NCBI GenBank assembly: GCA_963726715.1
Contig: CAVSDF010000007.1
Span: 186,001-250,000, forward strand
Direction: 5' to 3'
DNA length: 64,000 nucleotides
From: CAVSDF01 sp963726715
GTDB lineage: Bacteria; Bacteroidota; Rhodothermia; Rhodothermales; BA12
Shown: piece by piece, positions 37,869 through 45,953 of the stretch
Layout of the letters: each line of letters begins with the position of its first letter
Position numbering within the stretch: the stretch's first letter is position 1
Translations under genes and position numbers: made by a program
The notes under the pieces: generated by a model
Database searches by the model: none
What the model was told of the DNA's origin: nothing
Seen by the model: only the letters and a program-made list of their open reading frames with translations

Positions 37869-38846
37869 TCAGCGCACCAACCGGGCGAGACGCGTGGCCG
37901 CTTCCGACGTGCGCGAGCCGTTCCCTTCGACGACGGCGGTGAAATCGCGGAGGGCGCAGGCGGTGTCGCCCGTCGCCTCGCAGGCGACGCCGCGCAGAAA
38001 TCGCGCGTCGAGGTGGAGCGCCGACGCGGCAGGCGCGGCGGCGGCGACGCTGTCAAGTGCGGCGCGGGCGGCGGCGAGACGGGCGCGGTCGAGACCCAGC
38101 GAGATGCCCCACACGGTCCGCTCAGCCCCGGCGAGCGCGGCGACGGCGCGGACGTAGGCGGCGCGCGGCGTGTCCACGCGAGCGCCTGCGCTGCGCGACG
38201 GCTCGGGCACGGCGACGCCGCTCAGGTCGAGGCGCGGCGGCAGGGCCACGCGCAGCCCGGCAAACGCGACGGCGAGCACCGCCACCCCGGCCAGCACCCC
38301 GACCCGCCACCGCATCCGAGCCTCGCGCGCGCGGCCCGTCGGCGCCCGGTCGTCGGCCCGCGCCGATGGGCGGCGGGTGGCGCCATCCGGGCGGGCGCTC
38401 GCGCTCGGAGGCGGTGCGTTCGCGGCGGCGACGAGGGCGTCGAAGCGAGCAGCGGGATCGGGACGATGGGCGTGGAGGCGGGCAGCCGTAGCGGCGAAGG
38501 CGTCGAAGCGGGCGCGGAGGGCGTCGTCGGAGGCCATGCGCGCGGTGAGGCGGGTGAGGAGCGTGCGGTCGGTGGCCGTCACGGCGCCCGAAGCCTGCGC
38601 GGCGGCGAGGTCGGCGAGGCGGTCGTCGGCGTCGCCCGTGGCGAGGCGGTCGAGGAGCGCGGCGAAGGCGAGCACGGCGTCGATGTCGGGGCCGAGGGCG
38701 GGCGCGCTGCGGCGCAACGAGGCAGCAGCCATGGCGCGGGGGTCGGCGGGCAGGTCGGCGAGGGCACGGACGCGGCGGTCGGAGGCATCGCCGGGGAGGT
38801 CGTCGAGACGGTCGTCGGATCGGTCACCAGAAAGGGCGTCGGGCAT
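37869..38846 (-). CDS. Membrane protein, possible anti-sigma factor
   Basis: A 325-residue protein with one clear transmembrane helix in the middle, 'VGVLAGVAVLAVAFAGLRVA' (about 180-200). The cytoplasmic N-terminal half is Ala/Asp/Arg-rich and helical, and the periplasmic half ends in a TPR-like region 'AALHLDARFLRGVACEATGD' with 'TACALRDFTAVVEGNGSRTS'. This topology, and the position immediately downstream of a sigma factor gene on the same strand, suggest a transmembrane anti-sigma factor or partner. No zinc-binding ZAS motif is visible. The start at 38846 is the first plausible Met. The name is a hypothesis from context. Confidence 0.5.
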   Translation of the reverse strand: MPDALSGDRSDDRLDDLPGDASDRRVRALADLPADPRAMAAASLRRSAPALGPDIDAVLAFAALLDRLATGDADDRLADLAAAQASGAVTATDRTLLTRLTARMASDDALRARFDAFAATAARLHAHRPDPAARFDALVAAANAPPPSASARPDGATRRPSARADDRAPTGRAREARMRWRVGVLAGVAVLAVAFAGLRVALPPRLDLSGVAVPEPSRSAGARVDTPRAAYVRAVAALAGAERTVWGISLGLDRARLAAARAALDSVAAAAPAASALHLDARFLRGVACEATGDTACALRDFTAVVEGNGSRTSEAATRLARLVR

Positions 38847-39093
38847 CGCGGGGAGTTGGCGTGGGAGAGGCGGACGCAGACGGTGGAAGCGGGATTCGCG
38901 GACGGGCTCGCGCGTGTAGAGTCGAGATCGAGCCTGGCATAACCTCACTGCGCGAAATAAATCTGCGCCGCCGCCCAACGCCAGGTGCGGACGGGCGCCG
39001 CGAACATCTCTCGATCGACACCCTCAGCAAACCACATCCACTCATCTCCCCAACCCACAGGGCCGTTACGTTCTGCTCCTGTCTTCCAGTTCT

Positions 39094-39128
39094 GTCCTTG
39101 CGAGGAGCGCAGCGACGCGGCAATCTGG
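39094..39128. repeat. Intergenic repeat, family B, inverted copy 3
   Basis: GTCCTTGCGAGGAGCGCAGC then GACGCGGCAATCTGG, the reverse complement of the family B pattern, in the 374-bp gap (38847-39220) between the two genes of the sigma-factor unit. A partial second copy (CCTCGCAACGACACC) follows at about 39171. I see no gene in the gap. Confidence 0.6.
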
Positions 39129-39220
39129 ATCGACAGGCACCTTCGACCCGGATTGGCGCGGCCCGTGCCGGGCCTCGCAACGACACCGAAGAGCGCAGAC
39201 GTAGGAGCGGCCCTGCCGAC

Positions 39221-39826
39221 TCAGCCGAGGTAGAGCGCCCGGAGGCCGGCGTTGCTTTGCAGGCGCTCGCGGGCGCGTTTGGCGTAGGCGCGCACCGTTG
39301 CCACGCCGTGGCCGAGGTCGGCGGCGATGCGCTCGTAGTCGTCATGCTCGACGAAGCGGCGGCGGGCGATCTCGCGCAGGAACGACGGAAGAGCCTCGAT
39401 GGCGCGCTCGGCGGCGAGGGCCACGAGGTGCGGCTCGGGCGCCGCCTCGCCGGGTTCGTCGGGGTCGGCGAGGTGGTCGTCGTCGGGGAGGGCGGTGCTC
39501 GTGGCGCCGCGGCGCAGCCACGCGCGGAACGTGTTCTTGCAGACGACGCTGACCCACGCCGGAAACTGCGCCGGATCGCGGACGGAGCCGTGGTGCGCGA
39601 GCACGCGCGCGAAGGCGTCGGTGGTGAGGGTGTCGAGGGCGAGCGGGTCGTCGCGGTGCTCGCGCGTCAGCTTGGCGGCAGCGTAACGGTGGATGTACAG
39701 GTAGGCCCACACCTGCGCCACTTCGAGCCGCTCGGGTGTCGGGGCGGATCGCCAGAGCGCGTACGCCTGCCCGGCCGCCTCGACATCGTCGAGATCGAAC
39801 GGCAAGCGGCGGGCGAGGGCGTCCAC
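39221..39826 (-). CDS. RNA polymerase sigma-70 family factor (ECF-like)
   Basis: A 201-residue sigma factor if translated from the GTG at 39826. Region 2 is divergent: 'LEVAQVWAYLYIHRYAAAKL', 'LDTLTTDAFARVLAHHG' and 'DPAQFPAWVSVVCKNTFRAW' follow the pattern of sigma-2. Region 4 is clear: 'AAERAIEALPSFLREIARRR', then 'YERIAADLGHGVATVRAYAKRARE', an HTH that would read the -35 element. A consensus promoter lies about 55 bp upstream, which fixes the start close to the GTG; longer in-frame starts lie upstream of the probable transcript. The target regulon is unknown. The membrane protein gene downstream may be its partner. Confidence 0.75.
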   Translation of the reverse strand: MDALARRLPFDLDDVEAAGQAYALWRSAPTPERLEVAQVWAYLYIHRYAAAKLTREHRDDPLALDTLTTDAFARVLAHHGSVRDPAQFPAWVSVVCKNTFRAWLRRGATSTALPDDDHLADPDEPGEAAPEPHLVALAAERAIEALPSFLREIARRRFVEHDDYERIAADLGHGVATVRAYAKRARERLQSNAGLRALYLG

Positions 39827-39880
39827 GGCAGAACGGTGATGGGGATGGCGAAAGAGGCATCGTACAGCCCCCACGACGCG

Positions 39881-39909
39881 ATAGTACCACAGGCCGCCTG
39901 CAATGTCAA
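39881..39909 (-). promoter_or_regulatory. Sigma-70 consensus promoter of the sigma factor gene
   Basis: On the minus strand TTGACA (39909-39904) is followed by 17 bp and TACTAT (39886-39881): a perfect -35, the ideal spacer and a 5-of-6 -10. Transcription should start near 39874, about 48 nt before the GTG at 39826. It is the clearest promoter I found in the window. Confidence 0.8.
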
Positions 39910-40238
39910 GAGATGGGTGCAGGATGGACACGATGTCGCGCCGCGCGCCGACGTGTCGAGACGACGCCAGGACTCCGGCGCGGTACCGTGGCGGGTCGGA
40001 CGCGGGCAACTGTCGGCCGCCGAAGGCGTGAGACAGGGCCCGGATCGCCCCACCTGTCCCTTCACAGGGTGGCACGCGGCGCGGCGGGGGCATCTCACGG
40101 ACGCTTCACGCACTGTGGCGGCGGTGAGCGGCTATCTTGCGCGACTGTCGCAACTTGCCGCTTTCCGCCTCCGCGTGCGGTCCCGTCGGTGCTCACGCCC
40201 GCGGACGCCCGCTCAGGCCCTCTTCCTGCTTCCCCATC

Positions 40239-40682
40239 ATGGACGCCAACAGCTTCAAGACGTTCAGCGCCAAATCCGCCGAGGTGGATGCCGCGTGGTA
40301 CGTCGTCGACGCCGACCGCGAGGTCGTCGGCCGCCTTGCCTCCCGCATCGCTTCGGTGCTGCGCGGCAAGCACAAGCCCACCTACACGCCGCACGTTGAC
40401 ACGGGCGACTACGTCATCATCGTCAACGCCGAGAAGGCGCGCTTCACCGGCAAGAAGGAGACCGACAAGGAGTACTTCTCCTACTCGGGCTACCCCGGTG
40501 GCGCCAAGTTCCGCACGCCGCGCGAGATGCGCGACCGTGGCCCGGACTTCATCCTCCGCAACGCCGTCAAGGGCATGCTGCCCAAAGGCCCGCTCGGGCG
40601 CCACATGCTCCGCAAGCTGAAGGTCTTCGTCGGCCCGACGCACGAGCACGAGGCGCAGAATCCGCAGCCGTTCACGTTCTGA
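40239..40682 (+). CDS. rplM: 50S ribosomal protein L13
   Basis: A 147-residue L13, an early-assembly large-subunit protein. Diagnostic stretches are 'AAWYVVDADREVVGRLASRI', 'LRGKHKPTYTPHVDTGDYVI' and 'ILRNAVKGMLPKGPLGRHML'. The Met at 40239 gives a normal N-terminus. rpsI follows after 11 bp. This L13-S9 pair is a conserved operon. Upstream, between the sigma factor gene (39826) and rplM, 412 bp hold the two divergent promoters and no gene. Confidence 0.99.
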   Translation: MDANSFKTFSAKSAEVDAAWYVVDADREVVGRLASRIASVLRGKHKPTYTPHVDTGDYVIIVNAEKARFTGKKETDKEYFSYSGYPGGAKFRTPREMRDRGPDFILRNAVKGMLPKGPLGRHMLRKLKVFVGPTHEHEAQNPQPFTF

Positions 40683-40693
40683 TTTCGCCCCCC

Positions 40694-41089
40694 ATGGCCG
40701 TTACCACCCAGTTTATCGCCGTCGGGCGTCGCAAGACGTCGGTGGCCCGCGTGTACCTCCGTCCCGGTAGCGGGAAGGTCGTCGTCAACAAGCGCGACCT
40801 CGCCACCTACTTCCCCCTCGCCGTCAAGCAGGCCGCCGTCGTGGCGCCCTTCTCGGCGACCGAGACGCAGGGCCAGTTCGACGTGCTCGTCAATGCCCAC
40901 GGCGGCGGCATCACCGGGCAGGCCGAGGCCATCCGCCTCGGCATCTCGCGCGCACTGCTCAAGTTCAACGAGGAGCTTCGCAAGCCCCTCCGCGACGCCG
41001 GTTTCCTGACGCGTGACCCGCGCATGGTCGAGCGCAAGAAGTACGGGCGCCCCAAGGCGCGCAAGCGGTTCCAGTTCTCGAAGCGCTGA
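40694..41089 (+). CDS. rpsI: 30S ribosomal protein S9
   Basis: A 131-residue S9. 'FIAVGRRKTSVARVYLRPGS', 'GKVVVNKRDLATYFPLAV' and 'VNAHGGGITGQAEAIRLGIS' are diagnostic. The C-terminal tail 'RKKYGRPKARKRFQFSKR', which reaches the P-site tRNA, ends as in other bacteria in Lys-Arg. It is translated with rplM. A hairpin-rich 235-bp spacer separates it from rpsB. Confidence 0.99.
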   Translation: MAVTTQFIAVGRRKTSVARVYLRPGSGKVVVNKRDLATYFPLAVKQAAVVAPFSATETQGQFDVLVNAHGGGITGQAEAIRLGISRALLKFNEELRKPLRDAGFLTRDPRMVERKKYGRPKARKRFQFSKR

Positions 41090-41100
41090 TCCCCTTCGGC

Positions 41101-41280
41101 GACGGCGGCTCCTCCTCTCGGTCGGGCCGCCGTCGTGCCGTCTGCGGCCAGCGGCTCCCGTCGTTTCGGGGGACGCTGGCCGTGCAGCTTCGGCGCCGTC
41201 TTCGGAGGGCGTCTTTTCCATCCCCCATGCGGCAGGAGCGCCCGGCCGGGTGCTGCTCTTCGGAGCGGCGAGCCGGGCGC
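41101..41280 (+). promoter_or_regulatory. Structured rpsI-rpsB intergenic leader (three perfect 9-bp stems)
   Basis: Three consecutive perfect inverted repeats precede rpsB: GACGGCGGC/GCCGCCGTC (41101-41109 with 41126-41134), CGGCCAGCG/CGCTGGCCG (41145-41153 with 41174-41182) and GCGCCCGGC/GCCGGGCGC (41238-41246 with 41272-41280). The first, just after the rpsI stop, could be a terminator lacking a T-run. The other two would fold in the rpsB leader. Autoregulatory S2 leaders are known in other bacteria; that this is one is inference. Confidence 0.55.
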
Positions 41281-41324
41281 GACGAGCGCCGCAGAGGTCC
41301 ACAACCCACCCCCTTTCTCTACCC

Positions 41325-42236
41325 ATGGAGACCCCCGAAACCCCCGAGATGGCCCCTGAGGCCGTCGACACGACCGCTGCCACCTCCGCTGCCGAGTCGG
41401 CCAGCGAGACGCCGGTCTACATGCAAGGCCCTGTCGGCGTGCAGGAACTGCTGAACGCCGGTGTCCACTTCGGCCACCTGACCTCGCGCTGGAACCCGAA
41501 GATGAAGCCCTTCATCTTCATGCAGCGCAACGGCGTGCACGTGCTCGACCTGATGCAGACGGAGCCCCTCCTCCAGGAGGCCGCCGACGCCGCCGCGCGG
41601 TTCGCGCGTCAGGGCAAGCGCATCCTCTTCGTCGGCACCAAGAAGCAGGCGCGCGAGGCGGTGCGCCGCCACGCCGAAGCGGCCGACATGCCGTACATGG
41701 TCGAGCGCTGGTTCGGTGGCACGCTCACCAACTTCCAGACGATCAAGGGATCGATCCGCCGGATGGAGACCCTCCAGCGCGGCGAGACCGAGGGCACGTT
41801 CGCGTCGCTCAAGAAGAAGGAGCGCCTGATGCGCACCCGCGAGCGCGAGAAGCTCGAGAACGTGCTGAGCGGCATCGCCCACCTCGGCAAGCTGCCCGGC
41901 GCCCTCTTCATCGTCGACATCAACCGCGAGCACATCGCTGTCGACGAGGCCCGCAAGCTCGGCATCCCGATCATCGCGCTCGTCGATACCAACACCGACC
42001 CGACGCTCGTCGACTTCCCGATCCCGGCGAACGACGACGCGCTCCGCTCGATCGACCTCATCTGCGGCGTCATCTCGCAGGCCATCATCGGCGCCTCCAA
42101 GGGCGCCCGGCGCGACGACGCCGACGATGCGGGCATCGCCGAGAAGATCGGCTCGACCGAGCGCATGGACGACGACGACGACACCTCGACCGGCCGCCGC
42201 GCCGCCGAGGCCACGTCGGACGACGACCAGGCCTGA
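41325..42236 (+). CDS. rpsB: 30S ribosomal protein S2
   Basis: A 303-residue S2, longer than the usual ~240 because of a ~32-residue Thr/Ala/Glu-rich N-terminal extension before 'VQELLNAGVHFGHLTSRWNP' and an acidic C-terminal tail ('MDDDDDTSTGR'). The core is intact: 'FIFMQRNGVHVLDLMQT', 'AARFARQGKRILFVGTKKQA', 'LPGALFIVDINREHIAVDEA' and 'IALVDTNTDPTLVDFPIPAN'. tsf follows after 113 bp, in the conserved rpsB-tsf-pyrH-frr order. Acidic extensions on ribosomal proteins are sometimes seen in salt-adapted bacteria. Confidence 0.99.
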   Translation: METPETPEMAPEAVDTTAATSAAESASETPVYMQGPVGVQELLNAGVHFGHLTSRWNPKMKPFIFMQRNGVHVLDLMQTEPLLQEAADAAARFARQGKRILFVGTKKQAREAVRRHAEAADMPYMVERWFGGTLTNFQTIKGSIRRMETLQRGETEGTFASLKKKERLMRTREREKLENVLSGIAHLGKLPGALFIVDINREHIAVDEARKLGIPIIALVDTNTDPTLVDFPIPANDDALRSIDLICGVISQAIIGASKGARRDDADDAGIAEKIGSTERMDDDDDTSTGRRAAEATSDDDQA

Positions 42237-42244
42237 TTCCACTT

Positions 42245-42332
42245 GGCCTGAGACGGCGTGCCGCCGCGTGCGCGCGCCGTCTCAGGCCCCCGATTTCCAC
42301 CGACCGGCGCCGCGCACGACTGCGGGCGCCGG
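42245..42332 (+). promoter_or_regulatory. Two strong hairpins between rpsB and tsf
   Basis: A perfect 14-bp stem, GGCCTGAGACGGCG (42245-42258) with CGCCGTCTCAGGCC (42275-42288), lies 8 bp after the rpsB stop. A second stem, CCGGCGCC (42304-42311) with GGCGCCGG (42325-42332), ends 17 bp before the tsf start. Neither has a T-run. They may set the S2 to EF-Ts ratio by partial termination or RNA processing; that is inference. Confidence 0.6.
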
Positions 42333-42349
42333 ACATCCCGACCGATTCC

Positions 42350-43183
42350 ATGGCCACCATTTCCGCCGCCGACGTGCAGCGCCTCCGTCAGATGACGGGC
42401 GTTGGCATGATGGACTGCAAGAAGGCCCTCTCCGAAGCCGAGGGCGACTTCGACGCCGCCGTCGACCTGCTCCGCAAGCGCGGCCAGAAGGTCGCCGCCA
42501 ACCGTGCCGACCGCGACGCCAAGGAAGGCGTCGTGCTCGTCCGCTCGTCCGCCGACGGTTCGCGCGGCGTCGTCGTCGAGGTCAACGCCGAGACCGACTT
42601 CGTCTCGCGCAACGACGACTTCATGGCGTACGCCGAAAAGGTCGCCGACCTCGCCCTCCAGCACGGCCCCGCCGACGCCGAGGCCCTCAACGCCCTTGCA
42701 TTCGACGACCGGATGACGGTCGCCGAGGCATCGGTCGAGATGACCGGCAAGATCGGCGAGAAGATCGGCGTGCGCCGCGTCACCACCGTCGATGCTCCCG
42801 CGGGTGGCAAGGTCGTCACCTACCTCCACCCCGGCAGCCGCCTCGGCGTGCTCGTCGTGGCCGAGGGCGAAGGTGCCGAGGGCCCCGCGCGCGACGCCGC
42901 GATGCAGGTGGCCGGCATGAACCCGATCGCCCTCTCCGCCGACGAGGTCCCCGCCGAGATCAAGGCGAAGGAGCTCGAGATCGGGCGCGAGACCGCGCGC
43001 GCCGAGGGCAAGAAGGAGGAGATGCTCGACCGCATCGCCGAGGGCAAGCTCTCGCGCTACTACAAGGACAATGTCCTGTTGGAGCAGCCCTTCATCAAGG
43101 ACGCCTCGACGACCGTCGGCGCGATGCTCAAGAGCGCGGGCGTCACCGTCTCGCGCTACGTGCGCTACGCGCTCGGCGACTGA
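42350..43183 (+). CDS. tsf: Elongation factor Ts
   Basis: A 277-residue EF-Ts, the guanine-nucleotide exchange factor that recycles EF-Tu-GDP. The N-terminal UBA-like domain reads 'DVQRLRQMTGVGMMDCKKAL' and is followed by 'GDFDAAVDLLRKRGQKVAAN'. The first core repeat has 'VVVEVNAETDFVSRNDDFMA', and the C-terminal domain has 'DNVLLEQPFIKD'. Length is typical. A canonical terminator follows the stop (43202-43240), so rpsB-tsf form one transcription unit separate from pyrH-frr. Confidence 0.99.
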   Translation: MATISAADVQRLRQMTGVGMMDCKKALSEAEGDFDAAVDLLRKRGQKVAANRADRDAKEGVVLVRSSADGSRGVVVEVNAETDFVSRNDDFMAYAEKVADLALQHGPADAEALNALAFDDRMTVAEASVEMTGKIGEKIGVRRVTTVDAPAGGKVVTYLHPGSRLGVLVVAEGEGAEGPARDAAMQVAGMNPIALSADEVPAEIKAKELEIGRETARAEGKKEEMLDRIAEGKLSRYYKDNVLLEQPFIKDASTTVGAMLKSAGVTVSRYVRYALGD

Positions 43184-43201
43184 CCGCTGCGCGGCCCCGC
43201 T

Positions 43202-43240
43202 AAAGGGGAGGTTCGGAATGGCTCCGGGCCTCCCCTTTTT
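43202..43240 (+). terminator. Rho-independent terminator after tsf
   Basis: AAAGGGGAGG (43202-43211) pairs with CCTCCCCTTT starting at 43229, a 10-bp stem with a 17-nt loop, followed by a run of T to 43240. It is the best intrinsic terminator in the window, with both stem and T-tract. Confidence 0.92.
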
Positions 43241-43377
43241 CGCGCCCGTCTCGCCCGATGCGCTCCCACAGACGAACGGTTCGTGGGCGCGCATCCGAGC
43301 CGCAGACCTGACATTGCGCCGCATGATCCGGCGCGGCGTGCCCGATCTTCGCTTCCAGCTTCACCTTCCGACTTCCG

Positions 43378-44115
43378 ATGGCCGATCTCCGCTACCGCCG
43401 CATCCTCCTCAAGCTCTCCGGCGAGAGCCTGCTCGGCAGCCAGCCGTACGGCATCGACGACGCGCAGCTCGCGCACTACGTCGCCGAGGTCAAGGCTGCC
43501 GTCGAGGCGGGGGCCGAAGTCGCGGTCGTCATCGGCGGGGGCAACCTGTACCGCGGCGTCTCGGGCTCGAACAAGGGCCTGCCGCGCGCGCACGCCGACT
43601 ACATGGGCATGCTCGCGACGATGATCAACGCGATGGCGCTCCAGGGCGCGCTCGAAACCGCGGGCGTCAACACGCGCCTGCTGTCGGCCATCAAGATGGA
43701 GGAGATCGCCGAGCCGTTCATCCGTCGCCGCGCGATCCGCCACCTCGAAAAAGGCCGCGTCGTCATCTTCGGCGCGGGCACCGGCAACCCGTACTTCACC
43801 ACCGACACCGCCGCCGCCCTCCGCGCCCTCGAAATCGACGCCGACGTCGTCCTCAAAGGCACCCGTGTCGATGGCATCTACAGCGCCGACCCGGAGAAAG
43901 ACGCGAGCGCGACGCGCTACGACGTGGTCGATGGCGCGGAGGTGATCGAGAAAGGCCTGGCCGTGATGGACATGACGGCCTTCACGCTCTGCCGCGAATC
44001 CGCCCTCCCGATCGTCGTGTTCAACGTCGGGCAGCCCGGCGCCCTCGTGCGGCTGCTCCACGGCGAGGCCGTCGGCACGCGCGTCGAGTGGGGCGGCGAC
44101 CGCGCGCGCACCTGA
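43378..44115 (+). CDS. pyrH: UMP kinase
   Basis: A 245-residue bacterial UMP kinase of the amino-acid-kinase fold, which phosphorylates UMP to UDP and is allosterically controlled by GTP and UTP. 'RRILLKLSGESLLG' and 'VVIGGGNLYRG' form the phosphate loop region, 'ADYMGMLATMINAMALQGAL' is the family hallmark, 'IFGAGTGNPYFTTDTAAALR' and 'GTRVDGIYSADPEK' follow. The 194 bp before it contain the tsf terminator and presumably its promoter. frr follows after 54 bp. Confidence 0.99.
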   Translation: MADLRYRRILLKLSGESLLGSQPYGIDDAQLAHYVAEVKAAVEAGAEVAVVIGGGNLYRGVSGSNKGLPRAHADYMGMLATMINAMALQGALETAGVNTRLLSAIKMEEIAEPFIRRRAIRHLEKGRVVIFGAGTGNPYFTTDTAAALRALEIDADVVLKGTRVDGIYSADPEKDASATRYDVVDGAEVIEKGLAVMDMTAFTLCRESALPIVVFNVGQPGALVRLLHGEAVGTRVEWGGDRART

Positions 44116-44169
44116 GCCGTCCGGCTCTGCCTCTACACCGATTTTTTCCGCATCCTCCCCCTTTCCCCG

Positions 44170-44736
44170 ATGGACGAGAACCTGACGCTGATCCTCGATG
44201 TCGCCACCGATTCGATGGGCAAGGCGCTCGAGCACCTGCGCCACGACCTGCACACGCTCCGCGCCGGGCGCGCGACGCCGGCCATGCTCGACGGCGTGCG
44301 CGTCGAGTACTACGGCTCGGTGACGCCGCTCAACCAGATGGCGAGCGTCGGCGCGCCGCAGGCCGACCTGCTCGTCGTGCAGCCGTGGGACCGCTCGGCG
44401 CTCGGCGCCATCGAGAAGGCGATCCGCGCGGCCAACCTCGGCCTCAACCCGAGCAACGACGGCAACCTCGTGCGCATCCCCGTGCCGACGCCGACGGAGG
44501 AGCGCCGCCGGGACCTCGTCAAGGCCGCCAAGGCCAAGGGCGAAGACGCCAAGGTGTCGCTCCGCAGCGTCCGCCGCTCGACGCGCGACGAACTCAAGTC
44601 GGCGGTCGACGAGTTGAGCCTCTCAGAAGACCTGCTCCGCGACGCCGAAGACCGCCTGCAGAAGCTCATCGACCAGCACGTGCAGCGCGTCGACGAGACG
44701 CTCGCGCGCAAGGAGGCCGAGGTGATGGAGGTCTGA
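44170..44736 (+). CDS. frr: Ribosome recycling factor
   Basis: A 188-residue ribosome recycling factor, which with EF-G splits post-termination ribosomes. The tRNA-like L-shape is encoded by 'ALEHLRHDLHTLRAGRATPA', 'VRVEYYGSVTPLNQMASVGA', 'VQPWDRSALGAIEKAIRAAN' and 'VRIPVPTPTEERRRDLVKAA', all conserved. The C-terminal long helix 'LQKLIDQHVQRVDETLARKE' completes domain I. Length is usual. It is the last gene before the tRNA. Confidence 0.99.
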   Translation: MDENLTLILDVATDSMGKALEHLRHDLHTLRAGRATPAMLDGVRVEYYGSVTPLNQMASVGAPQADLLVVQPWDRSALGAIEKAIRAANLGLNPSNDGNLVRIPVPTPTEERRRDLVKAAKAKGEDAKVSLRSVRRSTRDELKSAVDELSLSEDLLRDAEDRLQKLIDQHVQRVDETLARKEAEVMEV

Positions 44737-44876
44737 CGCCTCCGCCGCGCCTGCCGCAGCCTGCGCGCTTCGTCAAATTGGAGCGACTTTCCGCCGCATC
44801 CGCGCCCGCGCGCCGGGCGGGCTGGCGTCCGGCCCCTATTTTCGTCGCCCCGTCTCCCGCAGACGGAGGCACACCT

Positions 44877-44963
<87 letters not shown>

Positions 44964-45071
44964 CACCGAGCGCCGACGGCGCCCGCACCGCGCCGCCGAC
45001 GGCCTCGATCCGTGGGCGGCGCGCTCGTTTCGCCCCCTCCACGCACCGCGCCTCGACCGCGCCGCGACCCG

Positions 45072-45953
45072 ATGCACAGCATGACCGGCTTCGGCCGCGG
45101 CACGGCCACGACGCCCACCGGGCGCGCCGTCTCGGCGGAGGTCAAGACCGTCAACGGACGCTTCCTCGACGTCAAGGTGCGCACGCCGCGCGCGCTCGGC
45201 GCCTTCGAAGCGTCCGCCGAACGCCTCGTCCGCACCCACCTTGCGCGCGGCACCGCGAGCGTTCACCTGAGCCTCGACGAGAGCAGCGACGGCGAGACGC
45301 GCGTCGACCAGAGCGCCGCGCGGCGCCACGTCGTTCTGCTGCGGGAGCTGGCCGCCGCCGCGGGCATCGACGAGCCGGTCCGCCTCGACCACCTCCTCCG
45401 CTTCTCCGACGTCTTCACGACCGACGCTCCCGCGAGGGCAGACGATGCCGACGACGCCCTCGACGCCGCCGCGAGTGCCGCCCTCACCGCCGCGCTCGAT
45501 GACCTCGTGGCGATGCGCGCCCGCGAAGGCGCCGTCCTCGCCGACGACCTCACCGCCCGCCTCGACCGCCTCGCCGAGATGACCGCCGAAGCGGAGACGA
45601 TGGCCCCGCAGCGCGTCGTCGAGGCCCGGCAGCGCCTCACCGACCGCCTCGACGACCTCGTCGGCAGTGGCCGCGTGGCGCCGGAACGCATCGAGCAAGA
45701 GATCGCCCTTCTCGCCGACCGCCTCGACGTGACCGAGGAAACCGTCCGCCTGCGCGCGCACCTGCGCTTCTTCCACGAAGCCATCGCAGGCGACGAACCG
45801 CCCGGCCGCCGACTGGGCTTTCTGGTGCAGGAGATGGGCCGCGAGGTCAACACGCTCGGCTCCAAGGCCAACGACGCCGCGATGCAGCACCTCGTCGTGG
45901 CCATGAAGGAGGAGATCGAGAAGATCAAGGAGCAAGCCGCCAACGTCGAGTGA
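45072..45953 (+). CDS. yicC: YicC family endoribonuclease-like protein
   Basis: A 293-residue YicC-family protein. In E. coli and Bacillus members of this family cleave RNA, and the gene almost always precedes gmk, as here. The N-terminal domain begins 'MHSMTGFGRGTATTPTGRAV' and continues 'VSAEVKTVNGRFLDVKVRTP', the family's signature. The C-terminal DUF1732 domain has 'ERIEQEIALLADRLDVTEET', 'FFHEAIAGDEPPGRRLGFLV' and the highly conserved 'QEMGREVNTLGSKANDA'. Its stop overlaps the gmk start codon by 4 bp (GTGA), so the two are translationally coupled. The start at 45072 is the only ATG near the family N-terminus. Confidence 0.95.
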   Translation: MHSMTGFGRGTATTPTGRAVSAEVKTVNGRFLDVKVRTPRALGAFEASAERLVRTHLARGTASVHLSLDESSDGETRVDQSAARRHVVLLRELAAAAGIDEPVRLDHLLRFSDVFTTDAPARADDADDALDAAASAALTAALDDLVAMRAREGAVLADDLTARLDRLAEMTAEAETMAPQRVVEARQRLTDRLDDLVGSGRVAPERIEQEIALLADRLDVTEETVRLRAHLRFFHEAIAGDEPPGRRLGFLVQEMGREVNTLGSKANDAAMQHLVVAMKEEIEKIKEQAANVE

